Positions 1 to 5,311 are shown, numbered from the stretch's first letter. The stretch is 8,970 bases of DNA from Anaerolineae bacterium (GCA_015493675.1 WGCR01000475.1:1-8970); one strand, 5' to 3'. Made by a program: numbers and translations. Notes: generated by a model from the letters alone, not told the origin.

Positions 1-429
1 ATCCTGCGCCAGCGTGAAGCCACTCTCGATGCCGTTGACATCCACGATGTAGTCGCCTTTTACCAGGCCCAGACCATTCAGGGGCAGGGTTTTGACAAAG
101 GGCTGCGATTTTTTGGAGCAGCGCTCTTTGGCCGGGCGCAGGGTGGTCAATGCCACCTGAAAACGGTTGTTTTGCCGCGAGATGACCGCCTTGCCGGGTT
201 GAGTGCAGGCGTCCGGGAGCGTTCCCTTGATCTCGACCGAGATGTCGTAGGGGGGCGCTTCGCCCGAGATAACGACCGTCGCCGAGTCGACCTGGGCCTG
301 TTGCACGAGATTGCCTTGTTCGTCCACAGAGCCCTGGGGCGCGGCATTGCAGGCGGCCAGCGTCAGCAGCAAGCCGATGGTCAGGGACAGCAGGATGAAA
401 GCACGTTTCCGGGGGACGATGAAACGCAT
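1..429 (-). CDS. Secreted lipoprotein, N-terminal 143 residues (C-terminus beyond window)
   Basis: The frame is open from an ATG at 429 to the window edge. The first 27 residues form a lipoprotein signal peptide: basic start (R2, R7, K8, R9), hydrophobic core (about 11-24) and lipobox L24-A25-A26-C27, so the mature protein should begin at C27 and be lipid-anchored outside the membrane. Residues about 51-140 look like a beta-rich domain with two cysteines (C75 and C104), possibly a disulfide, and the patterns LPDAC, LTTLRPA and a terminal VDVNG. From memory this resembles small uncharacterised lipoprotein domains common in Chloroflexota; no function is assigned. A GGAGG ribosome site (435-439) lies 5 bases before the start. 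It is divergent from hisE. The lipoprotein call is firm; family and function are unknown. Confidence 0.85.
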   Translation of the reverse strand, partial: MRFIVPRKRAFILLSLTIGLLLTLAACNAAPQGSVDEQGNLVQQAQVDSATVVISGEAPPYDISVEIKGTLPDACTQPGKAVISRQNNRFQVALTTLRPAKERCSKKSQPFVKTLPLNGLGLVKGDYIVDVNGIESGFTLAQD

Positions 430-479
430 GGGGGCCTCCGATGAGGATGAGGGCGGAAAGATCGTCGTTTACAGTTTCG

Positions 480-508
480 ATTATACTTCATTCCGCAAAG
501 ATGGTCAT
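480..508 (-). promoter_or_regulatory. Sigma-70-type promoter for the lipoprotein gene
   Basis: On the minus strand there is a perfect -10 box TATAAT (485-480) with a weaker -35 box ATGACC (508-503) at 17-bp spacing. Transcription would start near 473, giving an untranslated leader of about 44 bases that contains the GGAGG ribosome site. Inferred from the sequence pattern only. Confidence 0.55.
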
Positions 509-542
509 GATCGGGCCAGGGCGGCATGACTGCGAGGAAAAG

Positions 543-571
543 TTGGGCATTTGCATTGATGTGGATACAAT
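543..571 (+). promoter_or_regulatory. Promoter of hisE, placed for a leaderless transcript
   Basis: A -35-like TTGGGC (543-548) and a -10 box TACAAT (566-571) are separated by 17 bp. A start seven bases after the -10 box falls at 578, the A of an in-frame ATG. No Shine-Dalgarno sequence is visible upstream, which agrees with a leaderless mRNA. Confidence 0.5.
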
Positions 572-577
572 ATGTCT

Positions 578-862
578 ATGACCCAATCAGCCATTATGGA
601 ACAACTCTGGGCTACTATCCAGGCCCGAAAAGAAGAAATGCCCGAAGACAGCTACACCGCCTTTCTGTTTCGTTCGGGCGAGAACGAGATTCTGAAGAAA
701 ATCGGCGAGGAGTCGGTTGAGGTGATCATCGCCGCTAAGGGCGAGGGGGATGATCGCGTGATCTATGAATCTGCGGATCTGATCTATCATCTGCTGGTGC
801 TGCTGGCGGCCCGCGGCCTCACCTGGGAGCAGATCGAGGCCGAACTGGCGCGTCGATTTTAG
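578..862 (+). CDS. hisE: Phosphoribosyl-ATP pyrophosphatase HisE
   Basis: HisE hydrolyses phosphoribosyl-ATP to phosphoribosyl-AMP and pyrophosphate, the second step of histidine synthesis, in the cytoplasm. The protein is a stand-alone all-alpha enzyme of about 94 residues, the normal length for an unfused HisE; there is no HisI domain. The recognisable signature is the pattern KKIGEESVEVIIAAK followed by YESADLIYHLLVLL, the acidic helices that bind magnesium in the MazG/HisE fold. Two in-frame ATGs exist, at 572 and 578. I chose 578 because a promoter at 543-571 predicts transcription starting there and no ribosome site supports 572; the longer form would add only Met-Ser. No other his gene is in the window. 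It converges on the SRP RNA gene, whose terminator lies just past the stop codon. Confidence 0.93.
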   Translation: MTQSAIMEQLWATIQARKEEMPEDSYTAFLFRSGENEILKKIGEESVEVIIAAKGEGDDRVIYESADLIYHLLVLLAARGLTWEQIEAELARRF

Positions 863-867
863 AACGC

Positions 868-900
868 AAAAAAGCCCGGAGCTGTGTTCAGCTTCCGGGC
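868..900 (-). terminator. Rho-independent terminator downstream of the SRP RNA gene
   Basis: On the minus strand a stem GCCCGG-a-AGCT / AGCT-CCGGGC closes on a 6-base loop and is followed by six Ts (873-868). The Ts lie only on the minus-strand side, so it primarily stops transcription from the SRP RNA side. It sits 5 bases beyond the hisE stop codon and may also shape the end of the converging hisE message. Confidence 0.8.
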
Positions 901-915
901 CCGATTGCCAAAAAA

Positions 916-1182
916 CGGTCGTGCACCTCCCGTCGAATCGACGGCGGTCCCCGCTGCGTTCCATCAGTCCGACGCAGACGTCCTCGTGACACCCGTGAGG
1001 GACTGCTTAGGGCTGCTACCTTCCGGTCCTGACCCGGTTCACAGGCTCACGCCGCACGAGATCCACGCCGTGACACTGATAGTGCATCACGGACGACCGT
1101 GCCGATCCTCGGGGAGGAATTCGACCCCGCTATAGCGGATTGCGGGTGCAGGGCACCGCTAGCTCCCCGTCTAGCACGACCG
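916..1182 (-). ncRNA. ffs: Signal recognition particle RNA, large bacterial type with Alu domain
   Basis: This is the RNA scaffold of the signal recognition particle, which binds Ffh and targets nascent membrane proteins. The S-domain hairpin is unmistakable: the stretch around 1011-1040 reads, on the minus strand, GTCAGGACCGGAAGGTAGC with the GGAA tetraloop and the AGCAG internal-loop motif. The 5' part (about 1110-1175) matches my memory of the Bacillus subtilis scRNA Alu domain, including GCGGTGCCCTG and CGCAATCCGCTATAGC, and the 3' end has GGTGCACG as in that RNA. The ends were set by pairing: CGGTCGTGC (1182-1174) pairs perfectly with GCACGACCG (924-916), followed at once by six Ts (915-910). 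Length is about 267 nt, as expected for the large type rather than the roughly 114-nt E. coli 4.5S type. Confidence 0.95.
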
Positions 1183-1188
1183 AGGGTG

Positions 1189-1217
1189 ATCTTACCCGAC
1201 ATCCCCGGCTTTGTCAA
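1189..1217 (-). promoter_or_regulatory. Strong promoter of the SRP RNA gene
   Basis: A perfect -35 TTGACA (1217-1212) and a -10 TAAGAT (1194-1189) are separated by exactly 17 bp. The predicted start, about seven bases after the -10 box, falls at 1182, where the terminal SRP RNA stem begins. The agreement of promoter and RNA end supports both calls. Confidence 0.85.
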
Positions 1218-1312
1218 TACTCGGACGCCTTGAGAACAGGCGATCGCCACCTTGCCAGATTCTCCCAGAAAAGCCCTTGTTCTGCTGCGCAAAATGCCCC
1301 GGGTTTCAGACG

Positions 1313-1348
1313 CAAACGGCCAACCTCCGCGCGGAGGCTGGCCGTTTG
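1313..1348 (-). terminator. Strong hairpin ending the sdh operon
   Basis: A 16-bp stem (arms 1313-1328 and 1333-1348) closes on the loop GCGC, 40 bases past the sdhD stop. In minus-strand RNA all 16 positions pair, one as a G-U wobble; in plus-strand RNA that same position (1323/1338) is an A-C mismatch. This suggests it works on the minus strand. There is only a short T-run (three Ts within the arm) after it, so it may be a transcript-stabilising or U-tract-poor terminator. The rest of the gap up to the SRP promoter shows nothing else. Confidence 0.65.
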
Positions 1349-1388
1349 GCATCAAATGATTGATGGACTGATAGCGTTTTGGGGAAGA

Positions 1389-1712
1389 TTAAAGTTGGAA
1401 CGCCCAGATTGTTTTTGCGCCATAGATGAAAGCGAGGATGACGATGATGATGGACGCCCAGGCAAGCGCTTTGCGGTAATTAAAGGCGCTTTCAAAGTCA
1501 GTGATGACCTGGTAGGAGCCGGCCATGGCGTGAACGAGCACCGAGAACAAGAACAAGATATCAATGATTTTCCATGTCGGCGTGGACAAACGGGCCTGGA
1601 CAACATCGAAAGTGATGTGGAAGGGCGGCACATAGTGCATGAAGATCATGTGGACCGTCAGGAAAAACAGAAGAGCGATGGCGCTCCAGCGCTGTATTTT
1701 GAATGTGAGCAT
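1389..1712 (-). CDS. sdhD: Succinate dehydrogenase membrane anchor subunit SdhD
   Basis: This is the second membrane anchor of succinate:quinone oxidoreductase, helping to bind haem b and quinone. The 107-residue protein has three predicted membrane helices (about 9-27, 48-70 and 83-104). H61 in VHAMAGSYQVITDF aligns with the E. coli SdhD haem ligand H71, and D72 aligns with D82; the following quinone-site Tyr83 of E. coli is Phe73 here. H21 and H26 are extra histidines near the first helix. The motif HITFDVVQARLSTPTWKIID resembles the anchor of actinobacterial Sdh2 enzymes. The ribosome site TGGAGG (1724-1719) is 6 bases from the ATG. It is last in the operon, 82 bases after sdhC. Anchors are poorly conserved, so the identification rests on the histidine motif, helix count and position. 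Confidence 0.9.
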   Translation of the reverse strand: MLTFKIQRWSAIALLFFLTVHMIFMHYVPPFHITFDVVQARLSTPTWKIIDILFLFSVLVHAMAGSYQVITDFESAFNYRKALAWASIIIVILAFIYGAKTIWAFQL

Positions 1713-1794
1713 TAGTAGCCTCCAGATAGAATCCGGTTAGAATCGAAAATAGTGAGGTGAGGCGTCAGTGATGCGGGGTGGTTGCTTCCTCTGA

Positions 1795-2145
1795 TCATCC
1801 GCCATTCAGCATGATAGCCAGAATGGCGATGCCGCCGGCAAGCGTGAGGATGGCGGACGCGATGAAGACGGCCCAAAAGAGAGTTTTTCGATACTCTGTC
1901 AGGTCGAAATAATGGATGAGCAACAACCGAATGCCATCGAGTGCATGATAGACAACTGCCGCCAGCAAGGCGATTTCGAACAGTTTGAAGATCGGCGTTT
2001 GTACGGCGTCGAGACGGGCGTTGAATACCTGGGTGCCGCTATTGGCTGCGCCAATCACCCAGAGATGTGTGAAAAGATATAGCACCAGCGCCACGCCGGA
2101 AATGCGTCGCAAGAGCCAACTGATAAAACCTGTGGATGTGTACAT
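1795..2145 (-). CDS. sdhC: Succinate dehydrogenase cytochrome b subunit SdhC
   Basis: This is the first membrane anchor of succinate:quinone oxidoreductase, holding haem b and part of the quinone pocket. The 116-residue protein has three predicted helices (about 13-33, 52-79 and 88-112). RRISG (13-17) matches the E. coli HRVSG motif that contains quinone-site Arg31. YHALDGIR (66-73) matches the E. coli YHVVVGIR motif, making H67 the probable haem b ligand. H27, in LFTHLWV, is another membrane histidine. The stretch TPIFKLFEIALLAAVVYHALDGIR (written here only to show family, residues 50-73) is much like actinobacterial Sdh2 SdhC. The ribosome site AAGGAG (2162-2157) is about 11 bases from the start. 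The unusual hairpin at 2170-2215 lies just upstream, in the sdhB-sdhC gap. Confidence 0.92.
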   Translation of the reverse strand: MYTSTGFISWLLRRISGVALVLYLFTHLWVIGAANSGTQVFNARLDAVQTPIFKLFEIALLAAVVYHALDGIRLLLIHYFDLTEYRKTLFWAVFIASAILTLAGGIAILAIMLNGG

Positions 2146-2169
2146 GAGAAAATTTGCTCCTTATTGTGA

Positions 2170-2215
2170 ATCAGGAACTTCGCGGCCTGTCGATAAGACG
2201 GGCCAGATTCCTGAT
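2170..2215 (-). promoter_or_regulatory. Intercistronic hairpin between sdhB and sdhC
   Basis: A perfect 8-bp outer arm (ATCAGGAA / TTCCTGAT, 2170-2177 with 2208-2215) encloses a second stem, GGCC with GGCC (2184-2187 with 2201-2204), one mismatch, then GTC/GAC around a 5-base loop. The structure ends 8 bases before the sdhC ribosome site. It could protect the transcript from exonuclease or set the relative amounts of soluble and membrane subunits. There is no T-run, so it is not a classical terminator. The role is inferred. Confidence 0.5.
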
Positions 2216-2227
2216 CGGCAGGTCATC

Positions 2228-3010
2228 TTATGACGGAATCGGTTCATTGAGATGCTTTTGCCGTTCGCGGCGGGCTTCTTCATATTTCTGGCGTTTTTGA
2301 GCCAGCTTGCGCAGCGTCTCAATGGCTTGCGTAGGATTAAGTCCTTTGGGGCAGGCGTCGATGCAGTTGAAGATCGTATGACACCGGGCCACGCCATCTG
2401 CCTGACTGACGATCTCCAGACGCTCCGCCGGAGCCGTATCGCGGGGATCCAGCACTCGCAGGAAAGCTTTCAGCAACGCATGGGGCCCGAGATATTTCTT
2501 GTTCAGGCCGATGACCGCACAGGAGGAATAGCAGGCGCCGCACATGATGCACGCTTCGGCGTCGTGCAGGGCGTCCACCTCTTCCTGGCTCATGCGGAAT
2601 TCTTTTTCGGGGATGTCGTTGGGCGGAAGCAGCCAGGGCTTGACCCGCAGATATTGTTCCCAGAAGCTGGTGCGATCCACCACCATATCCTTGATGACCG
2701 GCAGGTAAGGCAGGGGGCCGATGGTGACGGTGTCATTTTTCTGGACTTCGTTGATGATGGGCGTTTTGCAAGCCAGCGTGTTGCGCCCGTTGATATGCAT
2801 CGCACAACTGCCGCAGATGCCGTGGCGGCAGGAGCGCCGGTAGGTGACTGAGCCATCCTGATGGGTTTTAATCTCGTGCAGCGCATCCAATATCGTCATG
2901 CCCGGCCACATTTTCACCTGATAGTCTTGCATATGCGGCTTTTTATCGACATCAGGATTGAAACGCTGGATTCTGACGGTTACGGTGCGTTGAATATCGT
3001 TATTGGACAT
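2228..3010 (-). CDS. sdhB: Succinate dehydrogenase iron-sulfur subunit SdhB
   Basis: SdhB carries electrons from the flavin of SdhA to quinone through [2Fe-2S], [4Fe-4S] and [3Fe-4S] centres. All 11 expected cysteines are visible in the 260 residues: C61, C66, C69 and C81 for [2Fe-2S] (SCRHGICGSC motif); C154, C157, C160 and C220 for [4Fe-4S]; C164, C210 and C216 for [3Fe-4S]. After C164 the sequence AVIGL replaces the E. coli PSFWW, so the quinone-site Pro160, Trp163 and Trp164 equivalents are missing. The basic, glutamine-rich tail (about 231-260) is longer than in E. coli SdhB (238 residues). GAGGAG (3026-3021) is 10 bases before the ATG; the gap to sdhA is 79 bases. Identification is certain; the quinone type is not settled by sequence alone. 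Confidence 0.97.
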   Translation of the reverse strand: MSNNDIQRTVTVRIQRFNPDVDKKPHMQDYQVKMWPGMTILDALHEIKTHQDGSVTYRRSCRHGICGSCAMHINGRNTLACKTPIINEVQKNDTVTIGPLPYLPVIKDMVVDRTSFWEQYLRVKPWLLPPNDIPEKEFRMSQEEVDALHDAEACIMCGACYSSCAVIGLNKKYLGPHALLKAFLRVLDPRDTAPAERLEIVSQADGVARCHTIFNCIDACPKGLNPTQAIETLRKLAQKRQKYEEARRERQKHLNEPIPS

Positions 3011-3089
3011 GTTTTCATTACTCCTCGATAATGAAGTCGTAAAAGCGTGACGATGATGTCCCTGCGCTATTTACGGCTGACATTTCATA

Positions 3090-4886
3090 TTAGTACTTGC
3101 GTTCTTGCGGCGGGAAGCGATCCCAATAGATTGTGACGCCTTTGTAACTGAACTTGGGCCGACCATCTTCATCTTTGTGGGCCATGGTGTGCTTCAGCCA
3201 GCTCTCGTCATCACGTTTGGGGAAATCGGTGCGAGAGTGGGCTCCCCGGCTCTCCTGGCGATTCAGCGCGCCAGCAGCGATGAGTTCGCTAAAGGTGAGG
3301 AGATGGCTGGCTTCCAGCGTCATCGACAGATTGGTGTTGAAGCGCTTGCTCTTATCCATGACGCGGATATTTTTGAAGCGCTCCTGCAAGTTGTGAATCT
3401 CATCCAGAGCTGATTTGAGTCCTTCCTCATCCCGGAAGATGCCGACCTTGTTGGTCATCGTCGTTTTCAGATCCTGAACGATGTCTTCAACCAATTCCGT
3501 TCCGTCGTTATCGAAGAGCTGCTGCACCATTTTGCGGTTCTTTTCGGCGGGATCGCCGGGGACCGGATGCAGTTTGGCGCCGCCCTTGACGAATTCGGCA
3601 ATGGCTCGACCGGCGCGGCGGCCAAAGACAGAGGCTTCCAGCAGACTGTTGGTGCCCAGGCGGTTGGCGCCATGCACGCTGACGCAGGAAACCTCGCCCG
3701 CAGCATAGAAGCCGGTGATGAGATCGCCATTGGCATTGGCCAGCACTTCGCCATCGACCGTGGTGGGGATGCCGCCCATGCTGTAGTGAGCCGTAGGCTG
3801 GATGGGCACCGGGTCTTCGATGGGATCGACATGAGCAAAGGCAATGGCCAGGTCGCGCACCTCGGGCAGGCGGCTCATGATCTTTTCCCGACCCAGATGA
3901 CGCATATCGAGGTAAATGCCCTGACCGTCTTCCATGACGCCGCGGCCCTCGTTGATCTCGATTTGCTCGGACCGGCTGACCAGATCGCGGGGGGCAAGCT
4001 CCATCTTGTCGGGCGCATATTTCTTCATAAAGCGTTCGCCCAGTTTGTTGATGAGATAACCGCCCTCACCGCGGCAGGCTTCTGTCATCAAAAAGCCGTG
4101 GCGATACAGGCCCGTGGGGTGGAACTGGACAAATTCCATATCCATCAGAGGAGCGCCGGCATTGTAGGCCAGGGCCACGCCGTCGCCGGTGTTGGCGTAG
4201 GCGTTGGAGGTGACTTTGAACGCCTGACCATAACCGCCCGTGCCAAACATCACGGCCTTGGCTCGCAGCATCTTGATATCGCCTGTCAGCACATTAATGG
4301 CCACCACGCCGCGTGTGATGTTGTCCTCGATAATCAGGTCCATCACATACCATTCAGAATAAAACTTGACGTTGTGGAATAGCGCCTGTTCGTGAATGGT
4401 GTGCAGGAGCACGTGGCCGGTGCGGTCTGCCGAGAAATTGGCGCGAGGGGCGCTGTGGCCGCCAAAACGGCGCTGGTTGATGCGGCCATCTTTGGTGCGG
4501 CTGAATACGCAGCCCATGTGCTCATACTGAATCACGACATCGGGGGCGTCCTTGACCATAATCTCGATAGCATCCTGATCGCCCAGCCAGTCCGACCCCT
4601 TGATGGTGTCAAACATGTGGAGATCAAAGCTGTCGACAGGATCGTCGCCCGGCGGAATCTGCTCCAACGGGCCGCGCGGGCCTGTGCCCGCTACCGGGCG
4701 TACATTATTGAGAACCGCGGCAATGCCGCCTTGAGCTGCACCACTGTGGGAGCGTAAAGGATGGATCTTGGATAAGACAGCCACATCCTTGACGCCATTT
4801 TCCGCAGCGGTCATTGCCGCCCAGGTCCCTGCCAGACCGGCCCCAACAACGATAACATCATGGGTAATTACATCGGAGTTTTGCAT
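3090..4886 (-). CDS. sdhA: Succinate dehydrogenase flavoprotein subunit SdhA
   Basis: SdhA oxidises succinate to fumarate on a covalently bound FAD, linking the TCA cycle to the respiratory chain on the cytoplasmic face. The 598-residue protein has the dinucleotide fold GAGLAG (15-20), the covalent-FAD histidine H47 in RSHSGAAQGG, and substrate residues H256 (QFHPTG), R300 (PRDLVSRS), H367 (HYSMGG) and R409 (NRLGTNS), which align with E. coli H242, R286, H354 and R399. Residues about 61-82 are a Gly/Pro-rich insertion of about 20 residues relative to E. coli, just after the flavin-attachment loop. I start at 4886 because AGAGAGG lies directly upstream and homology begins there; an in-frame ATG at 4982 would add 32 residues unlike the family. 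It is the first gene of sdhABCD. Confidence 0.97.
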   Translation of the reverse strand: MQNSDVITHDVIVVGAGLAGTWAAMTAAENGVKDVAVLSKIHPLRSHSGAAQGGIAAVLNNVRPVAGTGPRGPLEQIPPGDDPVDSFDLHMFDTIKGSDWLGDQDAIEIMVKDAPDVVIQYEHMGCVFSRTKDGRINQRRFGGHSAPRANFSADRTGHVLLHTIHEQALFHNVKFYSEWYVMDLIIEDNITRGVVAINVLTGDIKMLRAKAVMFGTGGYGQAFKVTSNAYANTGDGVALAYNAGAPLMDMEFVQFHPTGLYRHGFLMTEACRGEGGYLINKLGERFMKKYAPDKMELAPRDLVSRSEQIEINEGRGVMEDGQGIYLDMRHLGREKIMSRLPEVRDLAIAFAHVDPIEDPVPIQPTAHYSMGGIPTTVDGEVLANANGDLITGFYAAGEVSCVSVHGANRLGTNSLLEASVFGRRAGRAIAEFVKGGAKLHPVPGDPAEKNRKMVQQLFDNDGTELVEDIVQDLKTTMTNKVGIFRDEEGLKSALDEIHNLQERFKNIRVMDKSKRFNTNLSMTLEASHLLTFSELIAAGALNRQESRGAHSRTDFPKRDDESWLKHTMAHKDEDGRPKFSYKGVTIYWDRFPPQERKY

Positions 4887-4990
4887 AGTGCCTCTCTTTG
4901 GGAAACAACATGGAATGAAAGTGGAATTGAACTGAAGAAAATAAAAGCTAATTACTGAAAATCGCCATGAAAACGCCGTCAATTGTAAGC

Positions 4991-5021
4991 ATTATATCAT
5001 TGGCTCAATGAGCATTGTCAA
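4991..5021 (-). promoter_or_regulatory. Promoter of the sdhABCD operon
   Basis: On the minus strand a perfect -35 TTGACA (5021-5016) and a perfect -10 TATAAT (4996-4991) are present, the latter preceded by TGA, an extended -10 element. Spacing is 19 bp, longer than ideal, which the extended -10 may compensate. The start would be near 4984, leaving a leader of about 98 bases before sdhA. I see no clear operator or riboswitch in that leader. Confidence 0.65.
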
Positions 5022-5033
5022 AATCAGGGCGCG

Positions 5034-5063
5034 AAAAAAGGGCCTCGCCCGGAGGCTTTTTTT
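5034..5063 (-). terminator. Terminator with T-runs on both strands, just upstream of the sdh promoter
   Basis: A 5-bp stem GCCTC/GAGGC with a 5-base loop (5042-5056) is flanked by A6 (5034-5039) and T7 (5057-5063). In minus-strand RNA the stem is followed by CC and then six Us; in plus-strand RNA by seven Us. Because the neighbouring transcripts are minus-strand, it probably stops read-through, or a short transcript from 5132-5140, before the sdh promoter. Confidence 0.6.
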
Positions 5064-5125
5064 GTCTGGTGCATCAATGAGCGCATTCTCATCATTATTC
5101 ATTTTCTTGGGCACAAGCATAAGTA
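5034..5125 (-). ncRNA. Possible small RNA, downstream unit
   Basis: An extended -10 element TGC-TATAAT (5140-5132) would start a minus-strand transcript near 5125, ending at the T-run at 5039-5034, about 92 nt. No -35 box is recognisable (GCGTAG at the expected place). A frame opening at ATG 5120-5118 reads through the terminator and the sdh promoter, so I do not call a protein. It could instead be a minor upstream promoter of sdh. Confidence 0.25.
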
Positions 5126-5131
5126 ACCATT

Positions 5132-5140
5132 ATTATAGCA
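5132..5140 (-). promoter_or_regulatory. Extended -10 promoter-like element (downstream small-RNA unit)
   Basis: The minus strand reads TGC then a perfect TATAAT. The -35 region is poor. It shares the TGCTATA core with the element at 5303-5311. It might drive a short transcript ending at 5034, or read on into sdh. Confidence 0.35.
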
Positions 5141-5182
5141 CCGCTCCTGCTTTCCTACGCTGATATAGATCATGTTAGTCCC

Positions 5183-5218
5183 AAATAAAAGACCCCGGCC
5201 AGAGGGGATGGCCGGGGC
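5183..5218 (-). terminator. Rho-independent terminator (end of trmI-PHP unit and/or small RNA)
   Basis: On the minus strand an 8-bp all-GC stem CCCCGGCC/GGCCGGGG (5217-5210 with 5200-5193) closes on a 9-base loop and is followed by TCTTTTATTT. The T-rich tail is only on the minus strand. It lies 170 bases past the PHP gene stop and ends the possible small RNA starting near 5296. Confidence 0.8.
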
Positions 5219-5296
5219 TTGAGAGAGGAGGAAAGGAGCTTGAAAGGAGGAACCACCGCATTCCTTAGGGCTTTTTCTTGCGCCCTGCTTCTTTAC
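5183..5296 (-). ncRNA. Possible small RNA with anti-Shine-Dalgarno-like CU tracts
   Basis: A transcript of about 114 nt is predicted from the extended -10 at 5303-5311 to the terminator at 5183-5218. It would contain a 5-bp hairpin (AGGGC/GCCCT, 5286-5282 with 5271-5267), then a CU-rich single-stranded-looking region (5250-5221) with GCTCCTTTCCTCC and TTCCTCCTTTC, then the terminator. CCTCCTTTC equals the anti-Shine-Dalgarno tail of bacterial 16S rRNA, so the region could pair with ribosome sites of messages. No credible protein frame is present. Expression and function are inferred; the same sequence could be just the 3' untranslated region of the PHP gene. Confidence 0.4.
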
Positions 5297-5302
5297 ATTC
5301 AT

Positions 5303-5311
5303 AGTATAGCA
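5303..5311 (-). promoter_or_regulatory. Extended -10 promoter-like element (upstream small-RNA unit)
   Basis: The minus strand reads TGC-TATACT. The -35 region at the expected distance (ATCTTA) is weak. Start would be near 5296. It lies between the PHP gene stop (5387) and the terminator at 5183-5218, hence the small-RNA suggestion. Confidence 0.4.

Noticed and set aside
1140..1715. Plus-strand open frame of 191 codons over the SRP promoter and sdhD
   Set aside because: Overlaps the SRP RNA, the sdh terminator and sdhD; the protein is low-complexity and acidic as expected for antisense of a membrane protein.
3567..4382. Long plus-strand open frame antisense to sdhA
   Set aside because: Shadow of sdhA, whose catalytic residues are complete.
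4887..4982. In-frame upstream ATG that would lengthen SdhA by 32 residues
   Set aside because: The extension lies in the leader right after the predicted transcription start, does not look like SdhA, and a good ribosome site marks 4886 as the start.
4997..5120. Short minus-strand frame starting at ATG 5120
   Set aside because: It would run through the terminator at 5034-5063 and the sdh -35 box, with no ribosome site or recognisable similarity.
5221..5250. Plus-strand purine-rich GAAAGGAGG run as ribosome sites of a plus-strand gene
   Set aside because: No start codon or open frame follows at a proper distance; the T-rich terminator tail shows that transcription is on the minus strand.
5099..5302. 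67-codon open frame on the minus strand
   Set aside because: It starts immediately after a -10 box, has no ribosome site and reads straight through a strong terminator; composition is not protein-like.
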